6,226 nt of DNA, taken from CAZVWH01 sp964631175 (GTDB lineage Bacteria; Planctomycetota; Phycisphaerae; Sedimentisphaerales; Anaerobacaceae). The notes beneath the pieces were generated by a model. The model did no database searches and was not told the DNA's origin. It saw only the letters and a program-made list of their open reading frames with translations. The number at the start of each line of letters is the position of its first letter. The stretch's first letter is position 1. A program made the translations under genes and the position numbers. The stretch lies in the NCBI GenBank assembly GCA_964631175.1, contig CAZVWH010000135.1, positions 1-6,226 of the forward strand. The letters are read 5' to 3'. Shown piece after piece: positions 1 through 6,110 of the stretch.

Positions 1-104
1 AGTTTTCCACTAATCTGCGGTGGATAGAAATAACCCACAGATTGCATCACCACGTTCGTGCGGTATCAGATTGATTGAACATCGAAAATCCGGCATACTT
101 TTTA
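1..104. other. Downstream flank of the GH95 gene, no gene seen
   Basis: This short stretch follows the GH95 stop codon in the direction of transcription. The only open frames are below 30 codons and have no ribosome-binding site or recognisable motif. It contains an imperfect inverted repeat (AATCTG at 12-17 against CAGATT at 38-43, extended by GG/CC across one mismatch). No T-run follows it on the minus strand, so it is not a convincing intrinsic terminator for the GH95 gene. The next gene of the cluster, if there is one, lies outside the window. Confidence 0.5.
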
Positions 105-2513
105 TTAGCGACCATCCCATTGCAATGTTTCACCCTTTTTTAGGTTTGCTTCGCGTATCACATCTCCGTATCGCAGTCGGCAATGATTATCTAACAGCGA
201 ACGCACCGTGGCGGAAGTGAGTTTGCCGTCCTTCCACTCGATGTCCACCTCGAATCCGCCGCGGGCGCGAAGACCCAAAACCCTTCCGTTTGGCCAGGCC
301 TTAGGTAGCGCCGGCAGCAGCTTAATTTCGCCGGTTCGACTCTGCAGCAGCATTTCTGCAATGCCGGCAGTACCGCCGAAGTTGCCGTCTATCTGGAAAG
401 GCGGATGAGCATCGAACATATTCGGATACGTACGTTCGGGACGCAATAACATAGTGAGAATCTTATAAGCATGCTCGGCATCCTGCAAACACGCCCAGAG
501 ATTCAGCCGCCAGCCGATGCCCCAGCCTGTAGCTTCGTCACCGCGAATTTCAAGCGATTTTCGTGCCGCCGCGGCAAGGTCCGGCGTGTCATATACATTT
601 ATTTGATCACTGGGATATAGGCCATAGAGATGTGAGACGTGGCGGTGATGAATGTCACGAGCCTCCATGTCCCAATCTTCAAGCCACTCCTGAAGATAGC
701 CACCTTGGCCGATTTGATTAGGTGCCAGCCTGGATATTGTAGCAGCCAACTCCTCGCTAAATTTCCTATCGATATCGAGGATTTCTGCCGCGCGGATACA
801 ATTAGTAAACAGGTCTCGCAATATCTGCATGTCCATAGTTGGTCCTGCGCAGATGCTCACTCGGTGCTTGTGCTGATTCTCCGGCGACAGCGACGGACAG
901 GTAACGAGCCACTTGTGGATGGGTTCTTCGACGAGGGTATCGAGGAAGAACTGAGCCGATCCCTTCATAACCGGATAAGCCTTTGCCAAGAACTGCTTAT
1001 CTCTACTATAATCATAATGGTCCCAGAGATGTTTGCAAAGCCATGCTCCACCCATCGGCCAAAAGCCCCATGTGGGTCCGTCAATTGGCGCCGAAGCACG
1101 CCAGATATCCGTATTGTGATGGCATACCCAGCCACCTGCACTCCATTGAACCTTTGCAGTGCGAGCACCGGTCTCGGTTAGTTCCATTACCATCGCGATA
1201 AGTGGCTCGGCACACTCAGCGAGGTTTGTCGGCTCGGCGGGCCAGTAATTCATCTCGGTGTTAATGTTAATTGTATACTTACTGCTCCACGGCGGATTCG
1301 TGCTCTCGTTCCAGATGCCCTGCAGGTTTGCCGGCTGTGTACCAGGCCGCGAACTACAGATAAGCAAGTACCGTCCGAACTGAAAATAAAGTACAGCAAG
1401 CTGTGGATCGTTGGTCTTTTCGGGATCGCGGATGCGCTCATCGGTGGGAAGCTTTGCCATATCGGTAGGGATACCGCTCCGTGGGAATCCAGTGCCGAGT
1501 TCCAGCGTAACTCGGCGGAACAGCCGTTGATGCTCAGCAACATGCTCTTTACACAAATCCTCATAAGATTTTTTTCTCGCACCTGCTATATGGCCTTTCA
1601 CCAGTGCTTCCGGATCACCGCTGATATCTTTGAAACTTTTATAGCTCGTGGCCGCAGCGACAAGCAGCGTTGCAGAATCCGCGCCGGCAACAGAAATCTT
1701 GTCTTCTTGCATATTGGTTTCGCCGCCGGAGGCTAAAACTCGCACGCGAGCTTGGAATTCCAATACTCCTTTGATGCCTTGAGCCGAGCCGTTGACGCCA
1801 CGCATCACAAGTGTATCAGGCGCTTCAGTTTCAACAGTTGCTTTCTGCGGGGTCTTCATGGCTGTGGTAAATGTAATCTGCCCCTGCTTATCAGCACTGA
1901 GGCGAACAACAATAACCTGATCCACTGGGCTTGAAAAGATTTCGCGAGTGAACTTTACGCCGTTGGCGGAGTAGGTAACTGAAGCAATAGCAGTATCAAG
2001 ATTAAGGTCTCGGCAGTAGTTCATCGCCTTTTCGACATCCGGAAATGTCAGAAGCAAATCACCGACCGGCTGATACTGCATCTGACTCAAGGGTTTGGCC
2101 ATCATTTTCTGGCCGATGAGATTGTGCGCTTCCTGGTATTTACCCTCGAAGATCAAGCGACGCGCTTCCGGCAGAGTCTCAAACGCCTCTGGATTGGCGG
2201 GGTCATACGGCCCACCGGCCCAGAGCGTGTCCTCGTTAAGCTGGATGCGCTCATTTACAATGCCACCGAAGACCATTGCCCCGAGCCTGCCGTTACCGAT
2301 GGCCAGTGCTTCGACCCACCGCTTTGCCGGTCGGCGATACCAGAGACACAGCGGCTCGACTGGTGGCGGGGCCTTTCCGATGAACTCGCCGTGGAAATCA
2401 GTATCTACGCTGGTACTTCCGGCCTTTGTAACTGTTGCAAAATAGGCCTCATACATCATCAATAGAACCACAATTAAGCCGACAAATGCAATAAGTCTTC
2501 TGATTGATTGCAT
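105..2513 (-). CDS. Exported GH95 alpha-L-fucosidase / alpha-L-galactosidase
   Basis: Predicted exo-acting GH95 glycosidase (inverting) that removes terminal alpha-1,2-linked L-fucose or the related L-galactose from polysaccharides outside the cytoplasm. The protein is 802 aa, a normal family length. It begins with a basic stretch (SIRRL), a hydrophobic segment and a possible cleavage site after AYFA, so it is secreted or anchored by the segment. The N-terminal beta-sandwich (about residues 50-290) carries the family signature ALAIGNGRLGAMVFGG and LNEDTLWAGGPYDP. The (alpha/alpha)6 barrel follows, with NIN (Asn416, Asn418), Glu545 in SPEN and Asp709 in QIDGNFGG. These match the catalytic Asn421, Asn423, Glu566 and Asp766 of Bifidobacterium AfcA as I recall them. 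A C-terminal beta domain (GRVLGLRARGGFEVDIEW) completes the fold. Thr414 lies two residues before the first Asn, where AfcA has His; this may shift specificity to L-galactose. I chose the start at 2513 because GAGG lies 5 nt upstream and the signal peptide starts there; the frame is open further, to an ATG at 2561. Family certain, substrate not. Confidence 0.93.
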   Translation of the reverse strand: MQSIRRLIAFVGLIVVLLMMYEAYFATVTKAGSTSVDTDFHGEFIGKAPPPVEPLCLWYRRPAKRWVEALAIGNGRLGAMVFGGIVNERIQLNEDTLWAGGPYDPANPEAFETLPEARRLIFEGKYQEAHNLIGQKMMAKPLSQMQYQPVGDLLLTFPDVEKAMNYCRDLNLDTAIASVTYSANGVKFTREIFSSPVDQVIVVRLSADKQGQITFTTAMKTPQKATVETEAPDTLVMRGVNGSAQGIKGVLEFQARVRVLASGGETNMQEDKISVAGADSATLLVAAATSYKSFKDISGDPEALVKGHIAGARKKSYEDLCKEHVAEHQRLFRRVTLELGTGFPRSGIPTDMAKLPTDERIRDPEKTNDPQLAVLYFQFGRYLLICSSRPGTQPANLQGIWNESTNPPWSSKYTININTEMNYWPAEPTNLAECAEPLIAMVMELTETGARTAKVQWSAGGWVCHHNTDIWRASAPIDGPTWGFWPMGGAWLCKHLWDHYDYSRDKQFLAKAYPVMKGSAQFFLDTLVEEPIHKWLVTCPSLSPENQHKHRVSICAGPTMDMQILRDLFTNCIRAAEILDIDRKFSEELAATISRLAPNQIGQGGYLQEWLEDWDMEARDIHHRHVSHLYGLYPSDQINVYDTPDLAAAARKSLEIRGDEATGWGIGWRLNLWACLQDAEHAYKILTMLLRPERTYPNMFDAHPPFQIDGNFGGTAGIAEMLLQSRTGEIKLLPALPKAWPNGRVLGLRARGGFEVDIEWKDGKLTSATVRSLLDNHCRLRYGDVIREANLKKGETLQWDGR

Positions 2514-2518
2514 TTTAA

Positions 2519-2522
2519 CCTC
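2519..2522 (-). promoter_or_regulatory. Shine-Dalgarno site of the GH95 gene
   Basis: GAGG on the minus strand lies 5 nt before the ATG at 2513-2511. It decides the start: two in-frame ATGs further upstream (2561 and 2528) would put this site inside the coding sequence and add a polar extension in front of the signal peptide. Confidence 0.75.
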
Positions 2523-2567
2523 ACACATAAAAAAGCGGGTAGGGTGTGCAATGTCCACCATTTTTTA

Positions 2568-2584
2568 GCTGTGTGCGGCACAGC
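2568..2584 (-). other. Intergenic hairpin between GH43 remnant and GH95 gene
   Basis: GCTGTG and CACAGC form a perfect 6-bp stem around a 5-nt loop. On the transcribed (minus) strand the stem is followed by TAAAAAA, which gives A residues in the RNA rather than U. It therefore does not look like an intrinsic terminator for the upstream genes. It lies 7 nt beyond the stop codon of the GH43 remnant and 54 nt before the GH95 start. It could stabilise or separate the two message segments, but no function is shown. Confidence 0.4.
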
Positions 2585-2590
2585 CTACGT

Positions 2591-2852
2591 CTATTTTCCG
2601 TGAAGGTCGTGGCGAGAACGTACCACCTGAAAGGTCTCATCGACATCTTCCACCTCATAAATCTTCGCGCGTGATAACGGCCAGCGAAAAGGCTGATGCA
2701 ATACAAGCATTAGTTGGCCGTTAAAAGTCTTAAAGAGCATACCGTGGCCGCTGTCACCATAGACCAACGGCTCAAGATGCTTCCATGGGCCCGTAAGCTT
2801 CGGATGATCACTTTTGCTTACGCTGCAGGATAAACGGATCATGTACCGGCAG
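2591..2852 (-). pseudogene. GH43 domain remnant with large internal deletion
   Basis: GH43 enzymes are five-bladed propeller arabinosidases or xylosidases. Two separated ends of such a domain are visible here. The first is LPVHDPFIL (codons at 2852-2826), read as the last residues of the rhamnosidase; this resembles the opening GH43 motif, whose Asp is the catalytic base. The second is a stretch of about 75 residues (2818-2591, stop TAG) in the +1 frame: SKSDHPKLTGPWKH, then GDSGHGMLFKTFNGQLML and VLHQP. It resembles the last blades, with the GHG histidine that often contacts the metal. The roughly 200 residues expected between them, including the pKa-modulating Asp and the acid Glu, are absent, and the frame changes within about 10 nt. 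No start codon with a plausible ribosome-binding site serves the second part, so it is probably untranslated. The family call for the C-terminal part is fairly firm; the N-terminal motif is short, so an original GH106-GH43 fusion is an inference. Confidence 0.72.
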
Positions 2853-5792
2853 CTCGGCAAGCTTTCTGTCTTTAGCGGATTGCGGATTAATCAGTTCTAT
2901 CGGTACCATCGTCACAGGACCAATCAAACCCGAGTCTCTCGGAGGCCAATGTGACGCATTGAATAAACCATCCGGCCCTCTGTTGTCCTTTCTTCTCGCA
3001 GGGAAATTAATATTATAAAACTTTTTCCAATTTACATTACGCCTATCCAAATCAGCAATACGATTTGCCATCAGGTTCGATACCTTCACCTCAAGAACAT
3101 TCTTGTCGCCGAGCTGATCTTTTAGAATTAAAATACGATATGGAGGACCAATCAGTGTTCCTAATTCCTTTCCATTAAGAGTAACAACAGCACTCTCGCA
3201 CACCCTGCCTAAGTCGAGCAACCAGGCATCTGGAAATTCTAAATTCTGAATTCTGAATTCTAAATTTATCGTGTATTTTGCCGTGCCGGAAAAAATCTTT
3301 ACTGCTTCACCGCCAAAGTTTGTCCAAGATTCTAACTGCTGTTTCTCTAAATCGGGCGGCAGTTCCGGCCCGCCTTCAACGAAGCGCACGGTCCATGTAC
3401 CTTTGATTTGCTGAGGTTCGCCTGTTGTTTTCACATAGTTATATAGTGCCCCATTAACCATTTCTTCAAACGTCTTTAAAATACAAGACTCGTCGGGTGC
3501 GAGCTGCAAATAAACTTCATTCATATCATCCTCGGATTTCCGAAATGCTGCTATTCCTTTCTGGTCAGATATAGGATCAAAAATCACAATTGATTTTGCA
3601 TTTGCTTGTAGCGGAATCCAGCCGTCCACCGGCTCTTGGCCCCGATTGACGATAAAATAATAGTGGCCGCTCTCATATCTTCGACGGACAAACTGTAGTC
3701 CCTGCTCGGCCATAGGCTCTCGTTTGACCGATGCAAGAAATAGCAATTGCTCCAGATTATCGCCTAATAAAAATCTGCCGGCTCCAATCTTAGCGCTTTG
3801 AATATCTAAATTATCAACCTTTGCAAAGCTGAGCTGTGCGAGGGCTTGCTGGAAATCTCTTCGGCGTTCATTGAGATTGCCCCAGCCGGGCACATCGGAA
3901 GGCAAGCTATTTTGCACAATGATGGTAGCTCCCTTTCTTGCCATGTCTAATAGGCTCTGGAATGTTCTCAAAGGCATGAATCGACATTCCGGCACGATCA
4001 CTGTCTTGTACGTAACACCTCCAGGAGACAAAATTCTGACTTCTGAATTCTGACTTCTGAATTCTGTCTCAGCAAGCTGCTTGTCAGAGATGTAGTCAAA
4101 GGTATAACCGGCTTGCAGCATCTTTTGTCCATCGTCTTGAACCGTCTCATCGGCGCTGGCGCTAAAATGCTGCAAGAGACTTCTGCCGGGTTGGGACCAC
4201 GAATCGTAAATCGGGTAATAGAGAAGAATGTCATTATCCGGCTGACCAGCCTGAAGGAACGACTGGCAGCGAGTAACGTATTTGTTTAAAGCCGAGAAAT
4301 CGTTCCGGAAAGAATTAGTTGGGCCGAAATGCACGGACGCATAAAAAAGCCAGCCGGGCCAGTCCTCATCCGGTGGCGAAAAGGTTGTGCCGTGGTAAAA
4401 TACGTGATTTATACCTCCCAGGAAAAATCTGTCCAGCGCAACCTTCACCTCTCCGAGTGACGCGCAGAAATGCTCATCCAGCCAAGTAGCCGACTCCGAT
4501 GAGGCAAGTTTTTTACCCATGACGTGCGCAGCGGAAGAAGCGAGCTTAAATCCGAGTATATCCGAGCCTTCGGTTTCAGGTATGCCGCTTGCTGCGTAAA
4601 GATCGAGAAGATTGGCGGGAGAGCCGTGAGCCTGGTTTCGGGTTGTTGCGCCCTTGCCCTTTGCCCACTGGTTCCACGGAATTGTAAACTTATCAAGAAG
4701 CAAATCAGAAATTGTTTCTCGATAGTCACAAAGAACACGAGCCTTCTTTTCGTCGGTATCGTTTCCAAATAATGCCGGCAGATGTTCTCGTAGGTCATAA
4801 CCGCGACGCTTTTGAAATTCATCAAAAAATTCAGGAGTCCAATTCGATTCACCCGAAGCATCATCGACCTCGTAAGAGTCGTTAAAATATGCGCGCAGTA
4901 AGCTAACATCACGGCTGGCATAAGCCTCATCAAATTCTATCAGATACTTTTTTAGCGCATCTTCGGAGAAATGATCGATGACATTTCCTTCACCGCCCGG
5001 CCCGGCCCGCTCAACCATCTTTCCGTGCCAACCCTGAAAGACGGCATACAACGTCCAATTTCCGTCCGGCGCCGCCCAATCCAGAATTCCATTTTCATCT
5101 ACTTTATTCGTTAGCTCAAGTGTTTGTCCCTCATCCGAGTAAGCCATCAACACCTGCAGAGGCAGTGGCTTTTCGAAGCGAACTTGTTCCAGAGCAAGGG
5201 CTTGCAGATTCTCATTAGCGCTGATAGGCTCGACCAGCTCTGAGATATCAAGGCGATGTCCAATTGCCCGCACCATGGGTTCTTGTACAAAGATGATAGG
5301 CTCATTAAGGCTCTCGCCGCCTTGTAAGGTATAAATCTTATGTACTACATTTTTGCACGCCGTCTCTGGCCCTACCCACGGTCCGCCGAAGGGCCAGCCG
5401 TTACCGGTAGCCATGTCGATGCCCATATCGAGCCTGTCGGCTTCTCTTAAGGTAAAGTCCAGCATCTCCACCCACGCTGGTGACAGATAGCTAATGAATC
5501 GATCCTCATAACCCTTGACGCCGTAAATGGGCGTGATTTCCAATCCTCCAAGACCGGCTTTTGCATATTTTTCCATCTCTGTTGTAATGTCCTTTTCATT
5601 AACGATACTGCCCATCCACCACCAACGCGACCACGGTTTGGTCTGTCTTGTGACCTTCGGCCACGACTCGACTGGGCTCTCCGAAGTCTCAGGACTTGCC
5701 CAGCAACCACTACAGGCGACAAACAGATTAAGAAGAAGTAATAGTGTTACAAAACCGCGAAACACAGAGCAATTGTCGTTCTTGGTCGTCAT
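2808..5792 (-). CDS. Exported GH106-type alpha-L-rhamnosidase
   Basis: Predicted alpha-L-rhamnosidase of family GH106, releasing terminal L-rhamnose from rhamnogalacturonan-type or other rhamnose-containing glycans outside the cytoplasm. The product is 994 aa. The start at 5792 has GGAG 7 nt upstream. A signal sequence covers about residues 1-32; FVAC (Cys27) could be a lipobox, or cleavage may follow CWA. The barrel shows typical family blocks: TKPWSRWWWMGSIVNEKDI, GLGGLEITPIYGVKGYE, MATGNGWPFGGPWVG, NDSYEVDD, NWTPEFFDEFQKRRGYDL, RNQAHGSPANLLDLYA, SESATW and NHVFYHGTTFSPP. Candidate catalytic or calcium-binding acids are Glu308, Glu406/Glu408 and Glu433; I cannot assign them one by one. A galactose-binding-like beta-sandwich lies at about 840-960 and the family ending SGLIGPVTMVP at 954-964. 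The last ~25 residues are not GH106 and end in a GH43-like motif at a TGA stop. Two heptanucleotide arrays encode residues ~576-588 and ~843-853. The tRNA-Pro gene lies upstream and the GH95 gene downstream. Confidence 0.9.
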   Translation of the reverse strand: MTTKNDNCSVFRGFVTLLLLLNLFVACSGCWASPETSESPVESWPKVTRQTKPWSRWWWMGSIVNEKDITTEMEKYAKAGLGGLEITPIYGVKGYEDRFISYLSPAWVEMLDFTLREADRLDMGIDMATGNGWPFGGPWVGPETACKNVVHKIYTLQGGESLNEPIIFVQEPMVRAIGHRLDISELVEPISANENLQALALEQVRFEKPLPLQVLMAYSDEGQTLELTNKVDENGILDWAAPDGNWTLYAVFQGWHGKMVERAGPGGEGNVIDHFSEDALKKYLIEFDEAYASRDVSLLRAYFNDSYEVDDASGESNWTPEFFDEFQKRRGYDLREHLPALFGNDTDEKKARVLCDYRETISDLLLDKFTIPWNQWAKGKGATTRNQAHGSPANLLDLYAASGIPETEGSDILGFKLASSAAHVMGKKLASSESATWLDEHFCASLGEVKVALDRFFLGGINHVFYHGTTFSPPDEDWPGWLFYASVHFGPTNSFRNDFSALNKYVTRCQSFLQAGQPDNDILLYYPIYDSWSQPGRSLLQHFSASADETVQDDGQKMLQAGYTFDYISDKQLAETEFRSQNSEVRILSPGGVTYKTVIVPECRFMPLRTFQSLLDMARKGATIIVQNSLPSDVPGWGNLNERRRDFQQALAQLSFAKVDNLDIQSAKIGAGRFLLGDNLEQLLFLASVKREPMAEQGLQFVRRRYESGHYYFIVNRGQEPVDGWIPLQANAKSIVIFDPISDQKGIAAFRKSEDDMNEVYLQLAPDESCILKTFEEMVNGALYNYVKTTGEPQQIKGTWTVRFVEGGPELPPDLEKQQLESWTNFGGEAVKIFSGTAKYTINLEFRIQNLEFPDAWLLDLGRVCESAVVTLNGKELGTLIGPPYRILILKDQLGDKNVLEVKVSNLMANRIADLDRRNVNWKKFYNINFPARRKDNRGPDGLFNASHWPPRDSGLIGPVTMVPIELINPQSAKDRKLAELPVHDPFILQRKQK
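3234..3267 (-). repeat. Heptanucleotide repeat array 1, inside the GH106 gene
   Basis: Nearly five consecutive 7-nt units of plus-strand consensus AATTCT(A/G): AAATTCT twice, GAATTCT twice, then a diverged AAATTT. On the coding strand they read NLEFRIQNLEF, at the start of the C-terminal beta-sandwich of the rhamnosidase. The same unit type occurs again at 4032-4066 in the same orientation. Confidence 0.85.
4032..4066 (-). repeat. Heptanucleotide repeat array 2, inside the GH106 gene
   Basis: Five exact 7-nt units alternate AATTCTG and ACTTCTG on the plus strand. On the coding strand they encode TEFRSQNSEVRI, between KQLAE and the conserved GGVTYKTVIVP stretch, where GH106 proteins usually have a variable surface loop. 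The peptide is in the same register as that of array 1 (EFR-x-QN-x-E). It looks like a dispersed simple-repeat family that has settled into coding sequence. Confidence 0.88.
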
Positions 5793-5850
5793 AACTGTTC
5801 TCCAACATTTACGTATCTGCCGTTTTGCTATTGGCTTTTGACAACGAGTT

Positions 5851-5881
5851 TCCTGACCCTGACGAAAGGGAGTTATCAGGA
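5851..5881 (-). promoter_or_regulatory. Bulged hairpin in the GH106 leader
   Basis: TCCTGA (5851-5856) pairs with TCAGGA (5876-5881). Inside it CCCT (5857-5860) pairs with AGGG (5867-5870), leaving a 5-nt bulge (5871-5875) and a 6-nt loop. It could form in the mRNA leader, about 60 nt before the start codon, or act as a weak end signal for the tRNA transcript. No U-run follows on the minus strand. Confidence 0.3.
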
Positions 5882-5890
5882 TTCGGAATC
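5880..5890. promoter_or_regulatory. Short palindrome GATTC-G-GAATC, possible operator
   Basis: Two perfect 5-bp arms around one central base lie about 90 nt before the rhamnosidase start. The position suits a repressor or activator half-site pair, but there is only one copy and no regulator gene in the window, so this is a weak call. Confidence 0.2.
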
Positions 5891-5925
5891 AGAGGTTGGC
5901 TATATACACGCGAGCAAAATCTTTT

Positions 5926-5947
5926 TCTATAAAATTTCTATAAAATT
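5926..5947 (-). repeat. Tandem 11-bp repeat abutting the tRNA 3' end
   Basis: TCTATAAAATT (plus strand) occurs twice in a row, at 5926-5936 and 5937-5947. The last base of the second copy is the discriminator position of tRNA-Pro. On the transcribed strand it gives an AATTTTATAG repeat, which makes the tRNA trailer T- and A-rich. Confidence 0.7.
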
Positions 5948-6021
5948 CGGGGAGACTGGACTTGAACCAGCGACCTCTGCGTCCCGAACGCAGCGCTCTG
6001 GCCAAACTGAGCTACTCCCCG
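5947..6021 (-). tRNA. tRNA-Pro, anticodon CGG
   Basis: A complete 75-nt cloverleaf, reading proline codon CCG. The acceptor stem is CGGGGAG/CTCCCCG (7 bp), the D stem GCTC/GAGC with loop AGTTTGGCCA, the anticodon stem CTGCG/CGCAG with loop TTCGGGA (anticodon CGG, followed by G37 as usual in tRNA-Pro). The variable loop is AGGTC, and the T stem GCTGG/CCAGT (one G-U pair) holds loop TTCAAGT. The discriminator is A. No CCA is encoded, so the end must be added by the CCA-adding enzyme. A good promoter lies directly upstream, so the gene is probably functional. Confidence 0.96.
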
Positions 6022-6037
6022 ATAAACTAAAAACAAG

Positions 6038-6066
6038 AGTATATCATAATAGCTACTAAATGACAA
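6038..6066 (-). promoter_or_regulatory. Sigma70 promoter of tRNA-Pro
   Basis: On the minus strand TTGTCA (6066-6061; five of six matches to the -35 consensus) is followed after exactly 17 nt by TATACT (6043-6038). Transcription would begin near 6031, about 10 nt before the mature tRNA 5' end, a typical short leader. The -10 position aligns with the TATAAT upstream of the degenerate tRNA copy. Confidence 0.75.
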
Positions 6067-6110
6067 TCTACTTTCATTTCTAAGGACTCCTTGTGGATGA
6101 CACCTTACGT

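Larger units (their letters stand above)
5793..5946 (-). other. Leader region of the GH106 gene
   Basis: This 154-nt gap lies between the tRNA-Pro gene and the rhamnosidase start. It holds the tandem 11-bp repeat, a bulged hairpin, a short palindrome and the ribosome-binding site GGAG (5803-5800). I found no well-spaced sigma70 promoter: a TTGTCA at 5844-5839 has no matching -10 box 16-18 nt downstream. The genes could be served by an unrecognised promoter here or by readthrough from the tRNA promoter. Confidence 0.5.

Noticed and set aside
12..43. Intrinsic terminator after the GH95 gene
   Set aside because: The inverted repeat has a mismatch and a long loop, and no T-run follows on the minus strand.
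639..1181. Open frame of 180 codons on the plus strand
   Set aside because: It lies entirely antisense to the conserved catalytic part of the GH95 gene and shows no family motif or ribosome-binding site.
2514..2561. Longer GH95 start at the ATG at 2561
   Set aside because: It would add 16 polar residues before the signal peptide, and the GAGG site serves the ATG at 2513.
2805..2830. Programmed +1 frameshift joining the rhamnosidase to the GH43 tail at its TGA stop
   Set aside because: The AAG TGA context is not a known shift site, and the joined product would still lack the GH43 catalytic core. A deletion explains the data better.
4032..4066. CRISPR-like or phase-variation repeat
   Set aside because: The units are 7 nt with no spacers, so it is not CRISPR. 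Unit gain or loss would shift the frame, but five units lie in an intact gene and no switch role can be claimed from the sequence.
5816..5844. Promoter for the rhamnosidase using TTGTCA at 5844-5839
   Set aside because: No -10-like hexamer occurs at a spacing of 16-18 nt.
5838..6059. Open frame of 73 codons on the plus strand with TGLEPATSASRTQRS
   Set aside because: This is the familiar false translation of the antisense strand of a tRNA gene, often mis-annotated as a protein.
6082..6092. Palindrome AAGGA-C-TCCTT upstream of the tRNA-Pro promoter
   Set aside because: It is short and single-copy, with one central base; it cannot form a hairpin and chance is a sufficient explanation.
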